Of a DNA stretch of 64,000 nucleotides, positions 36,101 through 43,489 are shown one piece after another (the first letter of the stretch is position 1; each line of letters begins with the position of its first letter). The position numbers were made by a program, and so were the translations under genes. The stretch is from NCBI GenBank assembly GCA_003439945.1, contig QVRM01001517.1, forward strand, positions 1 to 64,000, read 5' to 3'. The DNA is from Dermanyssus gallinae. Taxonomy: Eukaryota > Arthropoda > Arachnida > Mesostigmata > Dermanyssidae. The notes beneath the pieces were generated by a model. The model had not been told where the DNA came from and did not search any database. It saw only the letters and a list, made by a program, of their open reading frames with translations.

Positions 36101-37425
36101 TAAGGCAGTCGTGTCCTACACACTTAAATCTCAATAGATTAAAAAAATCTTTCAATAGTATCATACGCTTCAGCTTTGTGGCTCGTGGTAAAGTGCAGTT
36201 GTCGTAACTAGAATTGCTTCATGTGCAATAGTGCATATCACTTTATAACTGCCGACTGTTTTCAGCTGGCAAAGTTAATATATAGAAGGTGTGGCTTCAT
36301 CGAGCAATGTGAAGAAGGACTGCATATCAATAACCTATATCAATAGCCTAGCCAGTGGTGGGTACGAGGCTACGTGGGGCTCTTGCCCGAATGGACTGAC
36401 TCGCGTTGAGCTCCTAAAGCGTAGGAAGTCACGGTAAACTCCTTATGAAAGTTCCGAGACAGACTTGAAAGTGGGAACTCACAGGCATACGGTTCGTACA
36501 ATGTGCGATCCCACTTGATGTATTGAGTGCTCCTGTTCAGCAGATATTTTCTAGAACGTCTTCGGTGCATAAAAGCATCTGAAAAATTATTTTATGTATG
36601 TGATTCCCAGGCTACTCAAGTTCGCTAGATTTTGACCCGGCGTTTTAGAGAATCCGGCAATACAATTAGTAGGCCGCCACCTAGGAAAGTTACATGTCCC
36701 GAGTATGGCTTTAACCTAGATGAAAACGATGAAATTCTGAAACGAACGAAGACTGAGGCCGTCGACACTTCTAATATCTAAGGATTGTGTTCTTAAGCTC
36801 GAAAAGCTTATTTTAACATTTATAAGAAATTACCTGCAAGTGCGATATTTATGAAATCTCAAATCAATTGCTAAGTTCAAGATCGCATTGATAGTCTCAT
36901 CTTGTACTAAGGTAATTTGGCTGAACTTAACCAGTTCAGATCTGGCAACATGTGACCAAGTAAACGTCAAGCGTTTTAGTGACCCTAGCGCAACTTAGCA
37001 AAAGACAGCTAGTCCTCTTTGTAGAGAGGATTTTGAAGGTACCCTGTACTCGAATCGAATCCACAAAAGATTTTATGAGTGAGGTCGGAGGTATGGCAGG
37101 CTTTGACTATGTCTATCTTTTGTCAGTGATGATATCTAGAGTACTCCCGCTAAGCAGGCTAGAACAGGTCAACTCATTTCAATAAATACAATTGACTAAA
37201 AAATTATTGATTAAAAAGGCGCCCTATATAAATTATACACTTGAATTGTAAAAATAGTCATTCCTAATTGTTAGGTGCGCGATCCTAGAAGCGTTTTTCT
37301 GTCATGGACACTCTAAAATGCTTATGACTTCTATTTCAGTGGATGGGCACGACAGCGCTGAGGATGCGAAGGCGTGCATGGAGCTGATGCTGTACAAGGT
37401 TAAGCAAGATCTCAGATCAGAATAA
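3792..37425 (+). CDS. REXO1: REXO1 orthologue, RNA exonuclease 1 (17 coding exons)
   Basis: This is a 3'-5' RNA exonuclease of the DEDDh superfamily; the vertebrate protein binds elongin A (established knowledge). Seventeen exons joined at GT/GC-AG sites give 1260 residues with consistent phase throughout, close to the vertebrate length. Residues 13-30 form a CX7CX4CX3H zinc-finger-like motif. Residues 291-560 are Ser/Lys/His/Arg-rich and probably disordered. Residues 833-951 hold the NVRQ...YLGILIEQ block typical of REXO1. A Cys/His zinc-binding region spans about 1000-1070. The exonuclease domain covers 1100-1260: D1104 and E1106 (AIDCEM), D1187 (HSLESD), H1236 and D1241 (GHDSAED). All catalytic residues are present, so I expect an active enzyme. 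The start codon is the first ATG before the zinc motif. A noncoding exon further upstream is possible but not seen. Confidence 0.93.
4205..4530. repeat. Imperfect GTT-rich tandem repeat in REXO1 intron 1
   Basis: A longer period is visible inside the GTT array: blocks like GTTGTCAATGTTTCTATTG recur at about 4313 and 4399. The open frames here are repeat artefacts. Confidence 0.7.
4660..6930. other. REXO1 intron 1, left part, nothing recognised
   Basis: Unique AT-rich intronic sequence with an (ATT)n tract at about 5643-5668. I see no exon, RNA gene or mobile element. Confidence 0.5.
6940..8640 (-). mobile_element. Non-LTR retrotransposon fragment, reverse transcriptase and C-terminal zinc motif
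   Basis: On the minus strand, 8627-8390 encodes the RT entry region ([29 protein letters not shown]). After a frame change the frame from 8112 to 7027 carries [20 protein letters not shown] and the catalytic [12 protein letters not shown]. The C-terminal part ends in a Cys/His motif ([19 protein letters not shown]). No endonuclease is visible, so the copy is 5'-truncated. At least one frameshift, near 8390-8110, makes it inactive. AATAAA on the minus strand at 6952-6957 marks the probable 3' end. It sits in REXO1 intron 1, antisense to the gene. A related C-terminal fragment lies at 46014-46430. The clade is not certain. Confidence 0.85.
8640..11388. other. REXO1 intron 1, right part, nothing recognised
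   Basis: AT-rich intronic sequence with a CT run near 10030-10052 and an (AAC)n tract at about 11229-11250. No coding exon fits REXO1 here before 11389. Confidence 0.45.
11389..11516 (+). CDS. REXO1: REXO1 coding exon 2
   Basis: This short exon has no long open frame of its own, so simple ORF scanning misses it. The acceptor is CACATTGCAG and the donor is CACAA|GTAAGA. Entering in phase 1 it encodes [20 protein letters not shown] followed by a Pro/Arg-rich stretch. It leaves in phase 0, exactly what exon 3 needs. It supplies the phase change that a direct exon 1 to exon 3 join lacks. Confidence 0.72.
12583..12940 (+). CDS. REXO1: REXO1 coding exon 3
   Basis: The acceptor is TCTCATTTGCAG and the donor is CACAAGG|GTATGT (phase 1). 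The exon encodes YKPTPLAVL, a REXO1-type motif, followed by Ala-rich sequence. It ends with an acidic stretch ([18 protein letters not shown]). Confidence 0.85.
13323..13492 (+). CDS. REXO1: REXO1 coding exon 4
   Basis: The acceptor is TCTGTTCTGCAG after a T-rich tract, and the donor is AAGAAG|GTGGGT. The exon is phase 1 in and phase 0 out. It encodes a hydrophilic Lys/Glu-rich segment beginning [12 protein letters not shown], with no recognisable domain. Confidence 0.78.
13799..14409 (+). CDS. REXO1: REXO1 coding exon 5 (Ser/Lys/His-rich)
   Basis: The acceptor follows a T9 tract (TCATGCAG). The 611-nt exon encodes about 203 residues of low-complexity Ser/Lys/Arg/His sequence ([17 protein letters not shown], then [13 protein letters not shown]), probably disordered and possibly nucleic-acid-binding. 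The donor AATAG|GTGCGT (phase 2) joins exon 6 in frame. A stronger-looking GTGAGA ten bases earlier would break the frame. Confidence 0.85.
15067..15263 (+). CDS. REXO1: REXO1 coding exon 6
   Basis: The acceptor is GGTATCAG after a poly-C tract, and the donor is ACGAAAC|GTGCGT. The exon is phase 2 in and phase 1 out. It continues the Ser/Lys-rich region ([18 protein letters not shown]). Confidence 0.78.
16085..16144 (+). CDS. REXO1: REXO1 coding exon 7
   Basis: This 60-nt exon has the acceptor TTCGAGATGCAG and the donor GATG|GTAAGC, with phase 1 at both ends. It encodes [20 protein letters not shown], an acidic segment. Confidence 0.78.
17480..20440 (+). mobile_element. Decayed non-LTR retrotransposon with PHD finger, endonuclease and RT remnants
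   Basis: Broken plus-strand frames show a PHD-like zinc finger at about 17530-17655 ([13 protein letters not shown] then [11 protein letters not shown]). An endonuclease scrap lies near 19000-19080 ([17 protein letters not shown]), followed by the RT entry ([15 protein letters not shown]) near 19385. RT core remnants run from 19760 to 20015 ([31 protein letters not shown]). The catalytic box, [10 protein letters not shown], lies at about 20220-20250. Many stops and frameshifts are present and the second catalytic Asp is Asn. A ~170-bp repeat interrupts the RT at about 20022-20195. It lies in REXO1 intron 7. Confidence 0.7.
20022..20195. repeat. Dispersed ~170-bp repeat, copy 1
   Basis: It is homologous to 21042-21211; shared blocks include CATTAGCCAGCC, CCCGAAATTGTTTTTGGAAT and GAACGTTCAAACGT. 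It interrupts the relict RT between the [11 protein letters not shown] region and the YADN box, so it is an insertion and not part of that element. Confidence 0.8.
20869..21017 (+). CDS. REXO1: REXO1 coding exon 8
   Basis: The acceptor is TTCATGTCCAG and the donor is TTCGAC|GTAAGT. The exon encodes [20 protein letters not shown], a block conserved in REXO1. It lies between two copies of a ~170-bp dispersed repeat; the second copy starts about 28 bp after the donor. Confidence 0.88.
21042..21211. repeat. Dispersed ~170-bp repeat, copy 2
   Basis: Second copy in the same orientation, about 1.02 kb from the first and just after the REXO1 exon 8 donor. No terminal inverted repeats or tRNA boxes are obvious, so its class is unknown. 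Confidence 0.8.
21236..21370. repeat. Tandem duplication, ~63-bp unit, two copies
   Basis: Both units contain AAAGCAATCAGGGAGCACTT followed by GAATTGAATTGAATATAA; they differ at a few positions near the start. Confidence 0.85.
21550..21787 (+). CDS. REXO1: REXO1 coding exon 9
   Basis: The acceptor is CTACGTATGCAG and the donor is CGGATCA|GTGGGT (phase 1 out). The exon encodes TRKRIAHDP and then a Pro/Gln/Arg-rich stretch. The basic RIAH block is typical of REXO1. Confidence 0.85.
22369..22619 (+). CDS. REXO1: REXO1 coding exon 10
   Basis: The acceptor is GATAATTCTAG and the donor is CAAAAG|GTACGC (phase 0 out). It encodes [15 protein letters not shown], a Ser/Ala-rich repeat and a Pro-rich block. 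The 7.9-kb intron that follows holds an antisense gene and SINEs. Confidence 0.82.
22854..22859 (-). terminator. Possible polyadenylation signal of the nested gene
   Basis: AATAAA on the minus strand about 370 bp past the last stop of the nested gene, just beyond a SINE. Confidence 0.3.
22904..23012 (-). mobile_element. tRNA-derived SINE, family A, copy 1 (internally deleted)
   Basis: The right end is the tRNA-like head on the minus strand and the left end is the tail. It is flanked by 15-bp target-site duplications, GTATAACAAAAGCTA (22889-22903) and GTATAACAAGAGCTA (23013-23027), with one mismatch. About 65 bp are missing compared with the copies at 45.7 and 47.5 kb, including the B box. 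Confidence 0.85.
23232..25336 (-). CDS. Nested antisense gene, coding exon 2 (two frame changes)
   Basis: The acceptor TCTCTCTATGAATATCTACATTCAG has a good pyrimidine tract. The first frame gives [20 protein letters not shown] and further coiled coil. The second (to 23911) gives [20 protein letters not shown], the acidic block and the Gln-rich part. The third (to 23232) gives the Ser/Thr/Pro-rich tail. No GT-AG pair of sensible length accounts for either shift. Confidence 0.55.
23232..26398 (-). CDS. Unknown coiled-coil protein gene nested antisense in REXO1 intron 10
   Basis: I do not recognise the family. Exon 1 (26398-26156) and exon 2 (from 25336) join in phase 0 at ACG|GTACAG and CTACATTCAG|GAA. 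Together they encode one continuous coiled-coil region rich in Leu, Glu, Gln and Arg. Exon 2 changes frame twice, each time by +1 in the minus direction: between about 25180 and 25090, and near 23940. After the coiled coil comes an acidic run ([21 protein letters not shown]), a poly-Gln stretch and a long Ser/Thr/Gln/Pro-rich tail ending at 23232. The frame changes may be assembly errors, missed introns, or mutations in a pseudogene. Composition stays protein-like across them. An AATAAA at 22854-22859 could end the transcript. Confidence 0.6.
25592..25630. repeat. (TA)n microsatellite
   Basis: About 19 TA units in REXO1 intron 10. Shorter (TA)n arrays lie at about 13558-13581, 15941-15970, 20790-20818, 26473-26505, 27842-27862, 30127-30150, 30359-30380, 41458-41480 and 43751-43778. 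Confidence 0.9.
26156..26398 (-). CDS. Nested antisense gene, coding exon 1
   Basis: It starts [20 protein letters not shown] and continues with heptad-like helix sequence ([20 protein letters not shown]). The donor TTGACG|GTACAG falls after 81 full codons. Confidence 0.62.
26510..28480. other. REXO1 intron 10, middle part, nothing recognised
   Basis: Intronic sequence between the nested gene and the 28.5-kb open frame. It has an inverted ACT/GTA microsatellite (27257-27302) and a CT run (27514-27543). Confidence 0.4.
28490..28969 (-). other. Open frame of 159 codons, unsupported
   Basis: A basic 159-residue frame inside REXO1 intron 10 with no family resemblance, signal peptide or clear splice sites. 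A mobile-element remnant or chance are both possible. Confidence 0.2.
29660..29942 (-). mobile_element. tRNA-derived SINE, family B, copy in REXO1 intron 10
   Basis: Read on the minus strand it matches the SINE at 47366-47859 along its length. Shared blocks include ATGCTGCCACAAG, AAACCCTAGATAT, AGTCTAGAATTAAAAACAAC and the GGCGGC...GG head. Target-site duplications are not clear. Confidence 0.75.
30220..30357 (-). mobile_element. tRNA-derived SINE, family C
   Basis: On the minus strand the head reads as a tRNA-like unit: an A-box-like TGGCTTAGTGGC, an anticodon-like arm and a B box GGGTTCGAGACCC (30292-30304 on plus). The body continues to about 30220. The right end abuts a (TA)n array. A decayed tRNA gene is the alternative. 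Confidence 0.6.
30494..30615 (+). CDS. REXO1: REXO1 coding exon 11
   Basis: It encodes [12 protein letters not shown] and ends RIPINVRQ(N), the conserved block before the YL motif. The donor is CAAAA|GTGAGT (phase 2). The acceptor AACTGTGAAG has a poor pyrimidine tract, so the left edge is the least certain boundary in the gene. Phase and total length support it. Confidence 0.75.
31108..31463 (+). CDS. REXO1: REXO1 coding exon 12
   Basis: The acceptor is TTCCTGCCAAAG and the donor is ATCACAG|GTATCG (phase 1). It encodes [19 protein letters not shown] and onward, the conserved REXO1 helical region before the zinc module. An Asn run encoded by an AAC microsatellite (31303-31330) sits in a loop and is probably expansion-prone. 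Confidence 0.92.
32002..32271 (+). CDS. REXO1: REXO1 coding exon 13 (zinc module, first half)
   Basis: The acceptor is GATCTGACAG and the donor is GAAAAG|GTACTG. It encodes [20 protein letters not shown], then [10 protein letters not shown] and CVYHWGK. These Cys/His residues form the first half of the zinc-binding module before the nuclease domain. Confidence 0.93.
33066..33238 (+). CDS. REXO1: REXO1 coding exon 14 (GC donor)
   Basis: The acceptor is TTTTCACCTCAG. The exon encodes the second half of the zinc module ([20 protein letters not shown]) and ends DIYKR. No GT donor fits; AAGAGG|GCAAGT gives phase 0 and a classic GC-AG intron sequence. Confidence 0.9.
33763..34083 (-). pseudogene. 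Transposase helix-turn-helix fragment in REXO1 intron 14
   Basis: A 106-residue frame contains [20 protein letters not shown] and DVKPPTH, like the N-terminal helix-turn-helix domain (DUF4817-type) of mariner-like transposases. No DDE catalytic domain follows in frame. Sequence on to 33400 may be the rest of the dead element. Confidence 0.5.
34481..34675 (+). CDS. REXO1: REXO1 coding exon 15 (Exo I motif)
   Basis: The acceptor is TTTACTGGCAG and the donor is CATGAG|GTTTGT. It encodes [14 protein letters not shown], with the catalytic Asp and Glu of motif Exo I, and DYNTRFSG, a REXO-family hallmark. Confidence 0.95.
34776..34812. repeat. Perfect 16-bp inverted repeat in REXO1 intron 15
   Basis: ATTCCAATATCCTCGA and its exact reverse complement are separated by 5 nt (AACTA). 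Confidence 0.97.
35283..35487 (+). CDS. REXO1: REXO1 coding exon 16 (Exo II motif)
   Basis: The acceptor is TCCTTCTACAG and the donor is GATGGAG|GTATGT (phase 1). It encodes [15 protein letters not shown], with the Exo II aspartate, and [20 protein letters not shown]. Confidence 0.95.
35488..37339. other. REXO1 intron 16, nothing recognised
   Basis: AT-rich intron of 1.85 kb. I see no exon, repeat family or RNA gene. Confidence 0.5.
37340..37425 (+). CDS. REXO1: REXO1 coding exon 17 (Exo III motif and stop)
   Basis: The acceptor is ACTTCTATTTCAG. It encodes [20 protein letters not shown], with the HX4D motif of Exo III, and ends QDLRSE followed by TAA. Confidence 0.95.
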
Positions 37426-37476
37426 GGAGACATAAATGTGTATGACGCCAGCCGACAAAATGCTAATAATAATAAT

Positions 37477-37482
37477 AATAAA
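37477..37482 (+). terminator. Probable REXO1 polyadenylation signal
   Basis: AATAAA lies 52 bp after the REXO1 stop codon, at the end of an AAT repeat. It is the first canonical hexamer downstream. Confidence 0.55.
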
Positions 37483-40400
37483 TTCACCGCCCTATGTTAT
37501 TAGGCCATAATAGTTGGCGGACCGGTGGGCGCACTTTCGTACCAAACGCGACACGTACATATACTTACATACACACGGTTACACACATCTTCGATGGGAC
37601 CATATGAAGGCAGCCAATAACGAGCATGCGGACGTTGATATGACAACAGTTAGTGCGAACACTGTCCTGTATGCGAAGGAGTCTTAACCTAACTTGCTGA
37701 AGGTACCTATCTTCGACTTCGCCATTTTGTAGGCGATTGTGCATTGTGACCACGAACTGGACAGTGACGATACTGTCTCGTTTATTAAACGAGATCTGGG
37801 AGACGCTCAGACTCGGCGACACAGATAAGTAGCCTTTTATTGTCACCGAATGGCAATTTGTGGGAGGCATGGTCTCATCATTCACTAGTTCCGCGTCCTG
37901 ACACATTTCGGTCCTTTCATCTGTAAGTGCAGCAAGTTTTGACTATTAACGGATAGGCATGATGGCTTTTGTGCAGAGCGCACGGGTGCACATATAGGAA
38001 AGACTCACGTCTTGCAAATGGCGCATTGTAAAGATTGTCGAGCTTTGTGTTTTTATGTATAACGGCTCGACTCGGTTCATATGTATTATTGCTTTGTTGT
38101 TGTTGTTGTTGTTGACGAAACCAAGTTCTGCTGCCTAAATAGCAGATTGCAAAACGCCTTGCCGACTTCTGGCCATCGTGTCTTATACGTCACAGGTAGT
38201 CGAGGCTAGCGATTAGCTGGTGGAAATAATAAACGGTTGGGCGATTGCGCCTAACTTATTGTCTTTTTTAATGACTTAACTGTTCTATCAACTCAGCCAT
38301 GTTGGTCACAAGCACAGTATACCTCTACTGGCCTTAAGCGCCTTCACATCGTTTGAGCCGCCTTACCATGCGCAGTATGTGAAATTGCGTACAGTGTCAG
38401 GATTAGCAGGAATCGCGCAGAAGTATATTTGCGTTAAAAAGCGTGAAATGTTTGGCCGACCATGTATCTGCAGTCTCTTCTGTTCTTCGGCAATGCCCTA
38501 TTATATGCATATATAGAACAACAACAATAATATTATGTCAACTATGGGGTGAGGTCTGACTACCTAACTTGTCAATGCCCTAAACCAAATGCCTTCAAGC
38601 GAACAAGTTTTCTTCTATGTATTCGGCAATCTTAGAGGTTCACTGGCCATTTATTGGCGCCTGAGGTCTGATCTCAATTTAGATTGAACTCGACGGGCAA
38701 ATTCGTTTGCCGTTTGCCTGCGTAGGAATGCTCGTTTCAACATAAGTTTGACAACCTACTGGCAGCCGGTAGTAGGACATTTGGCGGTGCACTGACTGTG
38801 GGTAGTTTGGCTCGGACATATATTTAATTTAGCGCCTAAGTGGCTCGTGTACAATAACAATGTCACTATACGTCCGCCCAATCTGTAAAACCAAGCTTTC
38901 GAATGCAGCATGTTGGCTGTCCGCCTCTGATTTCTCGGCGTAGGTATACTCGTGTTCGGTTCGCCGAGCATTTCGTTCAGCTAAACAGGGCTTGATACAT
39001 CCCATACTCGCAACATACCGGACAAAACGCCCGCTTTTGGATGAACAAATGACAACAAAATGAACAAAATGACCTTTTCAGTCATAACACACATTTCAAT
39101 ACCAGATTCAAAGTGTTTCGGTAATAGACTTAAAATAACTTTTTTTTCACCTGAAGCAATGCAACCCTGCAGGATTCTGCTGCTTAAAAACACAGTAGGC
39201 GATTAACGTTCTGGCTGACAATTTTCTTAGGAGACGTCGCGCTTGTTTGCTAACACTATTATGGAGTGTTCATCGTCATCTGTGCTGTATGTAGCTAGTG
39301 AGACTCTAAGTTATATAAGAGGCTATAGAAGCCATATAAGAGGCTATAGAAGCCATTCCGACAACGGCAATGATACGAATTACAATGGTACCACTTACGC
39401 TCAACTTTAGTTGAGCGTAACCATCTTAGAGCGCCCTTTCTAAAGGTTCGAAGTGACAAACATCACGTCGCTTTATAATAATTATTTGCTTGTTCGGCTT
39501 CTTTTGCATGGTGTTCCGCTTGTTACCACAGTGACAAGTAGCGTATACTCTGTCTTCATTAGAAGCTGCAGCAAAACGCATCTATTAACTACACAAGCCC
39601 ACACACGTTACTAAGCTCTCACACGCACACTAAAATGGGACGTATACGAAACGCTTATGTGCTGACATGGTGCCTCTGACCTTCCGCAAAGGACGCCTAT
39701 GGAAGGCACAGTGGCTCTAGACGCCCTTCAAGTCGAATCGAATCATTGTGTTCTTGAGGTCCCTTCATCTCCATTGGGGATATTTGGCGATCATGTCTAT
39801 AACGGTTACGGACTTACTTACGTAAGAGAGGAAACTCGAACACTGGCTACAGTTTTGCTGAACCAACAAGTCGGCTACAGATTCTTCGAGTAGGGCACAG
39901 ACCAGAATCAGTGCTGTGGAACGGCTCATCCCAGACCCGCCCAATGACCTCCTGTCTGCACTTAGTAGGGGCGTCCTGAGGAGTAAAAAAATAGCAGAAA
40001 GCCGGTACTTGCCGATGCAAAAACATGTCGGGCTTGTTGATTAATTAGGGCAATTATATCAATATGAGACGTTGTGGATGAGACAATCGATCAGTCGGAG
40101 TGAATGCGATGTAAATATGTGAGGTCGACGAAGAACTCGGCTAGTGGTAGCCGCTGGAGGACAAACAAAGCGAATTGTGCCTATATGTATGCTACGGTAA
40201 TAATGAATATAAGTCGCACACGGTGTTCCATATGCCTTTCAGCATATTTGGTGAATGGAAGCGCAGCTTTGCGACCGCAATAAACTATATAGCTGAATAA
40301 ACGTTTCCGTTACCTTTACGATTTAGTAAACGTGCTTTGTCTATTTTTTAATCCCGACTGATATTGAAATAGGTATGACATCATCGAACTTGTGGAACGA

Positions 40401-40720
40401 ACTCAAATCGTTGATAATAAAACATCACAATGTGTGCAGCATCCATCCTCACTTTTCGTATTTGGGTGCCACTTCCATATATTTGACAAGGTGCAGTACA
40501 ATCCTGAATAAAAATAAGACAACCTATAATGTATGTCTGCTGCAAAAACTTCGTCGTAACTGGGTCTAAATAAACGCACACGTGTTTGGTATCTATTTGT
40601 TACATCAGGTATTTATTATGATTTGAAAACCATGTATCTGTAGCATATACGTAGCACATTCCTGCACATATAGCAGTCTTCATGCGTCATATATTATTGC
40701 GTCATATAGCATATAACGCA
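37483..40720. other. Intergenic sequence, nothing recognised
   Basis: No coding signal. A ~19-bp tandem doublet (about 39319-39357, unit AGAGGCTATAGAAGCCAT) and a 12-bp inverted repeat (TTACGCTCAACT / AGTTGAGCGTAA, about 39395-39420) are the only structures. Confidence 0.5.
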
Positions 40721-40723
40721 ATA

Positions 40724-41218
40724 TACGAGGTCGCATGGAAACGTTCAAGTCTTCATTTATAAAAAAAATGGATTTATTTAATCTTCCAAGAAGTTTTTTA
40801 ATCCATTCTCCAACCAGCTGCAATAAATGTGTACCACCATCTTCACACTAAGAAACATTTTTTAAACGCGTCTGTTGGAATCGAGTTAAAATGCTCCTGC
40901 GATGTTTTGTTATCTCTTTTATAGCCTCGAAACGTTGTTCTTTCAATTAGTTTTTATCCGTGGGAATAGAAAGGAGGCGCACGGAGCCAGGTCCGGCGAG
41001 TAACTTCGCTGCCAGTCTTTTGACGGATTAAGACTCTCCCAGCTGGTCCATAAGATATCCCCGATTCCTCAGGCTATCTCAGTGAAGGTAGTTAGACGAT
41101 TGTTGAGAATGATATAACCATTTTTCAAGGCGTTTTTTATTTATTGACATTGGAGGCCTTTCCAAACGGAGGTAGTCTTCGGTCTGTTCACGTCCGTGGC
41201 AAAATCGACGATACCCTG
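40724..41218 (-). pseudogene. Mariner transposase relic (C-terminal part)
   Basis: On the minus strand, broken frames give YSPDLAPC, FLFPRIKT, QNIAGAF and WLENGLKNFLED, the C-terminal end of a mariner transposase with the third catalytic Asp region. Several stops are present. The left edge (ATACGAGGTCGCATGGAAAC) resembles a mariner terminal repeat. The right side is cut by the LTR element that begins at 41219. Confidence 0.65.
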
Positions 41219-41819
41219 TGTTGCCAACGGAACCGTAGAATGAAGACAGTCGAAAATGCGTGGGTTCACTGACGCTTATCTTATTTATTATATTTCACGA
41301 TACGCAAGAGAGCGATACGGCAAGCGCCGCGTCTCTTCGTATTATTGCCTAGCTAACTTACACTCTACTCAATGTCCCGGCGGTTAGCGCGAAGCTGTTT
41401 CGCCGCCGGAACTCACACAGACCACACACTAACAATGCTGCTGTGCTACTCAACTAAATATATATATATATATATATATAAATCTACCTGCGCCTGCTAG
41501 CCACGATCACTCACCACCCTAGGACAGTATCACTGCCACGTTCACGCCGTTGTCGCTGCCACGCCGTCGGACGTCCCGGTCGCCGCCGGACTAAGGGTTT
41601 GCAGAGCACGCGTTACGCCGAACGCTCGGGATTGCAAGGGGTTGATAAAATGGCGCGCATCCCTTTTTATACGCCCGGCGACCGGCAACGTGACAGTGCG
41701 CGAACAGTGCAGTGGCGGGTTGTGGCTAACAGTGCAGTGGAGGGTTGTGGCCAACATTGCAGTGGCGGGTTGTGGCTAACATGCAGAGACTTTTACCTGC
41801 GGCCTTCCAATATGCAACA
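41219..41819 (-). repeat. LTR, left copy (3' LTR of a minus-strand element)
   Basis: It matches the right LTR from GAGAGCGATACGGC (41308) to CCTTCCAATATGCAACA. It has an extra ~71 bp (41237-41307) after the first 18 bp. The TATA box TATAAAAAGGG is on the minus strand near 41668. Upstream of it in the transcribed sense, at 41697-41785 on the plus strand, lie three units of GTGCAGTGGCGGGTTGTGG type, possible enhancer repeats. Confidence 0.88.
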
Positions 41820-42276
41820 CTCCTCCCCCTTTTTGAGGGCTGCGGTAGCCCCTCAAAAATACCTATGTTACATTAGCTGTGTTTAACATTTATTATGTGG
41901 CACCATGCGAATTCAACTTTGGCTTACAACAATTCGCCAACAGGCGTCCAGCTCTTTTGACGTAGCGGCCCCCACCGAGGTGCACCCGGCAGGCACGCTT
42001 CACTCCGTACTTGGTCGCCGGCGACTTCTCCATACGACTTGCCAAAATGCCCGCAGCACTTTTTCTTCCAACAGTACTACGACGGCGCATGCGGCGAACG
42101 GCTCGACACTGGGGTCTCTCCGCCGCCGCAGAGCCATCGTCAGGACCAGCAGATGCTCGGCGTGCCATCGCCTTCAAAATGCGCTGCTCCGATCGCGGCG
42201 CATGTGACTATCGCGACCCAAATATTCATTTCACCTCCCCGCAACACGTTCATGACCATTTCTGTCTTGAAATGCT

Positions 42277-42738
42277 TCAGCCCGGGATTAACTTCTGCCA
42301 GGCCCTCGTCTTCGGGCGGCTCGATACGAGAGGTGCTCGCGATGTCCTCCCCAAGCACGGCTGCCGGGCCCCACACAGCGGGTGCTGCTTCGCCCACGCG
42401 AGCTCTTCCGTTGTGAGTTGACAACTTGCATCCTGCCGATGGAACCACCTCCCAGCCCGGGCGACGCTGGCGACCATTCGGGTCAGTTTGTGCAAGCTTG
42501 AACACCCCGCTGGGTCTATTCGTGGGGGTTCGCACGTTGCGACAAACACCCAAATCTCTGGTAGCTCGTTGTAGCCCTGCCCCGGCTGAAAGGTGGGGTA
42601 CTGCGTCGACGGCTTCTTCAGTAACTCCACGTCCTTGGCTACGAGATGCACTGCTGACCTTGCTGCCACCGCTTCCTTCCTTTTCGTGGATGAAGACTCG
42701 GATGGCGTCGCTGAATGGATGGAAGAACTCTCGACCAC
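42277..42738 (-). pseudogene. pol remnant of the BEL/Pao-like element
   Basis: The frame includes RIDPAGCSSLHKLTRMVASV and QLTTEELAWAKQHPL, like the linker between RNase H and integrase in BEL/Pao polyproteins. No catalytic motif remains. Confidence 0.55.
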
Positions 42739-42850
42739 CGTTGAACTTCTTAGCTTGGCAACGGGGAGCGCCGCCCCGCCCGTTGCGTTGCTTTCTTGAA
42801 ACCCGACTGACCGATTTATACTCGGGCCTAGCGCTAAACTTGATTCTTGT

Positions 42851-43279
42851 CTACCGGGGCCAACGCGCTCCGACAGCCTCTTTGGATAACGGTGCTCTTG
42901 CCTCTGCCCATCGTGCAGACACGTCCAGGCCGCGCGACGGCATGGCGGCGGCTAGAGTGCTACGTCGCTTGTAGCCCATTAAACTACCCCGGATACGGGA
43001 CAACGTCTCCGTGTAGTCGTTGGATCTATCTACTTCTCGACCTACCTCTTCATCACTGAACTCGCCGGCTACGACGAAGAAACGCTCGTCTAACTGATCT
43101 AACCTGCATTTGTAATCCTCCGCTGTTAACAGCCAGCCAGTAACACGTGTCTCAATCTGCGGCGTAAACTGCGAAGGCTCTTGGCCATCAGGGCAAAACG
43201 ACTTGATGGTGGAGTCCAGCTTGGACACCAGCGCACGCACTGCGCGCCGAAGCGCTATCACATTTTTGACTGTCTTCAT
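42851..43279 (-). CDS. gag fragment of the BEL/Pao-like element
   Basis: The frame starts MKTVKNVIALRRAVRALVSK and has a helical, acidic middle (LDQLDERFFVVAGEF). About 142 codons end without nucleocapsid zinc knuckles. The length is far below a complete gag, and the following pol scrap is in another frame. Confidence 0.6.
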   Translation of the reverse strand: MKTVKNVIALRRAVRALVSKLDSTIKSFCPDGQEPSQFTPQIETRVTGWLLTAEDYKCRLDQLDERFFVVAGEFSDEEVGREVDRSNDYTETLSRIRGSLMGYKRRSTLAAAMPSRGLDVSARWAEARAPLSKEAVGARWPR

Positions 43280-43389
43280 TCTACGGTTCCCGTTGGCAAC
43301 ATATTGACGCCCCACGTGGGGCACGACGTGTAGCAAGAGGCCCGGACGTAGAAGTGACCATAGCGGCAGCCAGGATGGCTGAGACCACG

Positions 43390-43489
43390 GTACCGGTCGC
43401 CGGCCGTATAAAAAGGAATGCGCGCCATTTTCATCAACCCCTTTGCTTATCCCGAGCGTTCGGCGTAACGCGTGCTCTGCAAACCCTTA
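43390..43489 (+). repeat. Inverted LTR fragment (promoter and R region) fused to the tRNA
   Basis: This ~100-bp segment is the reverse complement of LTR sequence at 41578-41690. It includes the TATA box (CCGTATAAAAAGGAATGCGC), here on the plus strand. It ends CCCTTAG and runs straight into the tRNA 5' end. Confidence 0.85.
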
